Of a stretch of DNA of 64,000 nucleotides, positions 52,001 through 58,000 are shown piece by piece. This stretch comes from Parus major (lineage: Eukaryota; Chordata; Aves; Passeriformes; Paridae), in contig NC_031769.1 of NCBI RefSeq assembly GCF_001522545.3, positions 3,429,369-3,493,368 on the forward strand. The letters run 5' to 3'. Within the stretch, counting starts at the first letter, position 1; each line of letters opens with the position of its first letter. The notes beneath the pieces are model-generated. The model was not told the origin of the DNA. It saw only the letters and a program-made list of their open reading frames with translations, and did not search any database. The translations under genes were made by a program, and so were the position numbers.

Positions 52001-55000
52001 TACTATCCAATCCAAACCTCCCTTGGTGCAACTCGAGGCAGCTTCCTCTTGACCTACTGCTTGTTCCCTGGGAGCAGAGCTCAACCCCCATCTGGCTGTC
52101 CCCTCCTGGCAGGGAGTTGTGCAGAGCCAGAAGATCCCCCCTGAGCCTCCTTTCTGCCAGGCTGAGCCCCTTTCCCAGCTCCCTCAGCTGCTCCTGCTGC
52201 TCCAGACCCTTCCTCAGCTCTGTTCCCTTCCCTGGACTCTCTCCAGCCCCTCAATGTCTTTCTTGTCACCAAGTGCCCAAAAGTGACTCCAGGATTTGAG
52301 TGCTGTGAGTACAGGGGACAATCCCTGCCCTGGTCCTGCTGCCACACCATTGCTGACCCAGGCCAGGCCCTCTGGCCACACCTGGCTCATGTTCAGACAC
52401 CGTCACCAGCACCCCCAGGTCCCTTCCCACCAAACACTTCCCAATCCTGGAGTTCTGGCTGGGATTGTTGTGCCCCCGTTATGGCAGCACCCAGCCATTA
52501 ACAAGTCAGGTTTGTATCTGACTTTTTACTGGGTTTTTCTTTGCAACAGGGAATTCCATCCAGTCCACCATGACCTCTGTATATTTGACACTCAACATCC
52601 CCAGCTTTGCTGGGGGGCTGCCAAAGGCCACTGAAGCTCTCTTCTCTACCTCAATTAATGCTGAGTGGGAGGGGAAAAATCATCCTGAGAGAGGAAAGGA
52701 TGAAGTGATAGGGATGATCCTTACAGGCTCAGTCAAGCTGTATGAAAACAGAGTTTTAAGAGTTTAGACTGTGGTACTTTGGCCTGTTACACATTAATCT
52801 TTTACAAATTCAACAAGCCAATGCACTGTGGAATGCTGGCAGCTCTTTTCAGTTAATTTTTGGTTCCAGATAGGAAGCAAGTGCCACTCCTGGCCAATCT
52901 GCAGCTCCAGCAAATCCCCAGTTTGATAATTCCCACAGCCCCTAACTTAAAAATGTGGAGACACCTAATGTATCATTTCTTCCTTCTCAAAAGGGTCTCC
53001 ACATACAGTATCTCAATACAAAATTAAACTGGAAAACAAAATTCCAATAATAATTTTAAGAAATTATTATTGGAATTAATTAAGTTAATTATTGGAATTA
53101 ATTAAGTTAATTATAATTGGAATAATTAAGTTGCACTTTTAGTGTATAAATAAAAAAATGGCATGCTTCCTGCTCTTAAATTTTACACAAAAAAAAAATA
53201 AAAAAATAAAAAATTAATTAAAAAAAATATCAATTAAGAACATGAGAGAGAAAAGCCAAAATATATATATTTGGGGCTCTCAGAGGGAGACACTTCTAAA
53301 ACTTTTATATCATGAAACAGTGCAGAACAATAATAAAAACTCTGTTTTAGCACAACACTCCCAGAAATACTCTCACCTGTGGCCTGACAACCGACTCTCA
53401 TTTTTCCTGAGGGATCTTTCCTTCTTTTCTCTCCCAGCCCCTGAATGCCTGTGAGGGGCACTCACTTTAAGGCTTTTTTCACTGCTGTCTGCACCAGAGC
53501 TTGGAAGAGTTTTTCTTTCTTCTGTCTTGGCCCTCTCTCTCTCAGACAGCAGCTTGGACAAAAATTCATCTGGATCTTTGGGGCTGCTCCTTGGTTTTTC
53601 AGAGGCAGAAGTGGTGAGTGAGCTCAGCAGAGCCTTGGATGCCAATTCCACGTTGGGTTTTGCTGGAGATGCTTTTCCTTCCTGCGAATCAGGGCTTGGG
53701 ACACTCAGCTCCTGCTCCTCCTGCTCTTCCCCCCTGGGCTGGGCTGTGCTGCTGAAGCTCGTGGATCGTTTGGCAAGCCTCCTCTTTTGGGCATCCTGGA
53801 AATAAGAGCCATGAAAGTCACAGATTATAATTTTACCACCTTTAAATAAGCACAAAAAGCAAAGGAAAGCTCCAGCATCGACTTCTGAGCTCACCTATTT
53901 GTTTATTTTTAGAAGTCAGCTTACAGAGTAAATAAGGTTTTTTAAAAAATCAGTAATAAAATAAGACAAACACTTCCACTTAAAATTTAACCAGTATTAA
54001 AGATTCTTCCTACCATAAAAACATGTTTTCACCAAGAACAACAACAAATTACCTCCTAAGAGGTTAATTTTGGGATGGTATCCAGCTCAGGAAATCAAGA
54101 TATGTAAGATATTTTACTGGTATCTACCACTATAGGTGTCTAGTCTTCACTTTGAAATCAGAGATATTTATAAATATCCATCTAATTCACTGAATTTCCA
54201 TATGCTCTTCAGTACTACCTAAATGTCATAGCTAAATATTTTAATTTCTTATCATCACAAGTTTAATTTTACATTGGGAAAGTCCCTGTCTTTATATAAA
54301 AGAAGAATAAAGGAAAAAAAAAAAGGCAAGAAATTTTAAACTGTGTATTGCAAGCACTTCTTGATGGAATATGGTCTGATTTGATCAATTCAGTATTTCA
54401 AACTGAAGGCAATTTTCAGTTCCAAACTCCTACTGATTAAATGCAGGGTCTTGGAAATAACAGATTAAAACAGATACTGTGAAGGTAAAAAAGCAATTTT
54501 CATAAGAAAATGGAAAACCAAATCTGTCAAGAGGTTTCAAGAATGGGAGATATTTCTAAAGGAATTCAGTGACCTGAGATCACAGACATGCAGGGGGTGG
54601 TGGCCTGCAGTGGCTGTATCTGAAATTCTGAATGAAGCAGAACAATTTCCCTAACTCACCACTTCTTTTCAGCCTGCAGATTTAATGGATTTAATGGATT
54701 GAACATGCAGAAGCCGTTTGAACATTATTTGCAAGTGATTTTTATCCCAGCAGGTTGGATATAAAATCCATGGGCAAGCCAAATATTTAGTACAGTGTAA
54801 GGGAATCACCTCTGGTGGACTTGCTACAGGTCCAGCCATCATTCCTCTGGCCACCAGACCAGCCCTGGGCCTTGACTTCTCCTTCCCTGTGGATTTCAGC
54901 TCCTCAGGAATGGCAGCTGCTTTTAAATCCTCTCGACTGTCTTTTAACTTCTTGTCCCAAGCACAGGGTTGTCCTGTGCTGTGGGTTGTCCCTGTGTGGG

Positions 55001-58000
55001 GTTTTTCACTTCTGTGCTGATGTTTCCTGTGTGGAGGGATTTTATCCAGTGGATTCTCAATATCATACCTGGAGGGAAGAAAGAGGAAAAGCTTGAAACA
55101 GCAAAGTAATGCCCAAGTAAATTTTAAAAACCAGCTAATTAAAGGTCTGCTGTCAAATTTAAGTTACATTCTCAAAATGGTAATCAAATGCAGTCACTTT
55201 TCACCTGAACATCTGGATGTAGGACTTTAGAACTTAATTTCAGTATCATTATTATGTGACTAAATTGGTTATAACATGGGTAACACAATCCCATACTCAC
55301 TTATTTTGATGCAAAAAGGGATCAAACTGAAAGAGAGGAGATTTACATTAGATATTGGGAAGAAATCCTTCCCTGGGAGGGTGGGGAGGCCCTGGCACAG
55401 GATTCCAGAGAAGCTGTGGCTGCCCCTGGATCCCTGGGAGTGTCCAAGGCCAGGCTGGACAGGGCTTGGAGCAACCTGGGATAGTGGAAGATGTCCCTGC
55501 CATGGCAGGGGGCTGGAATGAGATGATCTTTAGCTCCCTTACAGCCCAACCCATTCTGTGATTGTGTGATTGAATATCATAGTAGAAAGTCTCGTTTATA
55601 TTAATAATACAACAATATCAGACAGGTCCCAAGCTACAACCAGCAGTTCCCTCTCCATCTGTTTGAAAATTTGTTAATACTTTTGCTCACATCCTCTGTT
55701 CTCCTGTAACTTAGACTGACTCTACTGACCCTTCTCACTTTGTTTGAACACTGATTTTAGTCCAAAAACAAAAGCAATTTTGTGATAGAAATTATTTTAC
55801 TGAGTAGCCCCCAGTTCTGTGTCTGTTTATAAATTTATGTTCTGTGTAACTCAAAAATACCTTCCTTAAAACAAGAAAACAAGTCCCTGAACTTGTTTTT
55901 CACGCTGGGATGTTTTCCTCCATCCCGGTTCACTGTAGAGCAACTCCACAAGTTGAAACACCTTGCACCACAAAAATGTCCTTTAATTTATCCCACTTTT
56001 CCAGGCGTGTGTCTCGTGTGGCGAGGACACACTGCAAACTGAAGGGAGCCTGATCTGCCTCTGGAATCATCAGGAACAGTAAGGACTGCTGTTCCCAGCT
56101 CCTCAAAACCCCTCACTGCCAAGGGGTGCTGCCTCAGTGTTCTGACACTTACAGACACCCACACCAGCCTCCAAGAGCAAAGGAGACTCATTAAGGCAGA
56201 ACCAGAGCAGAGTCCTGTCTGATTAAACTCTCCACCCCTGAAAGCATCATTAGAAGTTACACAGGTAGCTGGAATTAAAACTGATTTCAGGCACTGGCTG
56301 GCTGATCTTGGCAAGCCCTGGTTTGACCTTGTCCAAAGGGGAGGGTTAGTGTCACCCTGAGAACTCAGCTTTCTGAGCTTGCTGACACAGTTTACCCAGG
56401 ACAGAAACTGTAAATATAGAGATGTGTACATTCTTTCTGATACAAGTCTTCTGATGGACATCTCTTACAGCCAGTGTGGTTGGGAAGGTGTTATCCTGAC
56501 CATCCAACCCCTGGCTGTGGTCAGAAACCTACAAATCCTGGGAGAAGAAATAAAGCTCTCTTCCTTTCAGCACACCTCGAGCTGTGTTTGTGTGATCTGT
56601 TCATCTCCAGCAGCAACAGGTCAGGGGGGTATGGAGAAGAAATTGTTCCCTGTGAGGGTGGTGAGGCCCTGAGTGGCACAGGCTGCCCAGAGCAGCTGTG
56701 GCTGCCCCTGGATCCCTGGAAATGTTCAAGGCCAGGTTGGATGGAGCTTGGAGAATCCTGGGATAGAGGAATGAGGTGATCTTTAAGGTCCCTTCCAACG
56801 TTAACACTGCAGGGTGCTGCTGTGCCCTCCCAGAGGGCATTCAGTGCCATGAATCCATGAAAGGGAAAGAAAAAGGGATTAAAAAAACAGAGGAAGAAAA
56901 GAAAAAATGCCTTTGCACTGCCTCCTGTTCAGGTGCTGCTTCTGAGCTCAACTTAAAACATCTTGGCTTTCTTCCCCTATAAGAAATGACTTCATGGGGT
57001 TTTTTTTCATGCACTGATGCTCAGACTTGGCTGCTTTGAGCATGTTGCATTTAGGATGAAGAACAAAACCTGATTAATTCCCTGAGTGTGGAGGCTGGGA
57101 AGCTGAATTAGACGTCTGTGCCCATTTTAAAAGCTTTCTATGGAAGTACAGGGCTGTTAATCCTCTTTGAGGCACCAATAAAAAAAAATCAACTTGGTTA
57201 TACACTATTTTCAGGTATTCTGCAAGGTGTGAACCTACACTCTTTGTAACAACACTGAATTTAAGACAGTAAAACTTGCTTTTGCCTATGAAAGGCATGA
57301 ATATACCTGTAGTTTGAGCATAGGTGGTTTGTTTCACATCCAAACCTGCTTCAATGTAAGTATTTCCAATGTAAAAGGCATGAAATCTCCTATTTTGATT
57401 TGCTTCAGTGACTGAAACCTGCAATTGAGGTTATCAGTCTTCATAACTAGCAGGGAACATAAAAGATCATTTTTGCAGGGTGGCTTGCACAGGAGATTTT
57501 AATAATCTGGAAAGCTGAGCTTTGTGTTATGAGGGTAACTAATAAAGTCAAAGAGCTCAAGATAAAAGTGATAAAACATTTAACACTATTTCCCTCCATT
57601 AAGAAAAAATAAGTGAAAACACAGGGCAAAGAGAAATAAATCAGCCTGTACCTGGAGGCCTGAGTTTTGCTTTCATCCAGAGCAGTGGCATTCCCATGGT
57701 CCTCATCCAGGTCGGGTGGGTGGGATGCTGAGCTCTTCCCCTGAGGAGCTGACAGAGCAGAGCTGGAAGCAGCACTCCTGGAAGTGCCACGGTGCTCCAG
57801 GAAATAATTAGTAATAATTTCCAGCAGTGTTTTCAGTGGGTTCTCCTTTGCCTGGCCAAAAAGAGAAACAGAGCTCTTGGTGACTGTTGAAATGCTGTGT
57901 TGGTCTGGCTGTAGGGCATTATTCTTACACTGTACAGCAGCTGGACATTTTAACATTTTCCTGGAGTTACCTGTGGGTGCATCCCAGGAGTGACTGTAGA

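Larger units (their letters stand above)
41241..53376. other. Intron 5 of MINDY4 (about 12 kb)
   Basis: Contains several CR1 fragments, a homopolymer C/A tract, a tandem duplication at 45.7-46.0 kb, and AT-rich stretches near 43720-43795, 49915-49970, 51100-51180 and 53030-53230. No additional exon is required: the phases and residue spacing of exons 5 and 6 fit directly. Confidence 0.8.
53796..57651. other. Introns 3 and 4 of MINDY4
   Basis: Intron 4 (about 1 kb) has nothing recognisable. Intron 3 (about 2.6 kb) holds two forward CR1 copies, both antisense to the gene. Positions 55580-56600 show no feature. Confidence 0.8.

Noticed and set aside
52081..52350. 89-codon minus-strand frame with Gly/Glu/Ala-rich composition
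   Set aside because: It lies inside the reverse CR1 element and is a translation of CR1 sequence, not a host gene.
53466..53795. Exon 5 ending at 53466 (after the SLK codons)
   Set aside because: The donor looks good, but the phase (0) then fails to join exon 6 (which needs phase 2), and no intervening exon could be found. Reading on to 53377 restores phase and the family residue spacing.
53373..53894. Open frame starting with a Met upstream of exon 5 ([13 protein letters not shown]...)
   Set aside because: The bases before 53795 are intron: a clean tttccag acceptor lies at the start of the conserved part, and the leading residues match nothing in MINDY4.
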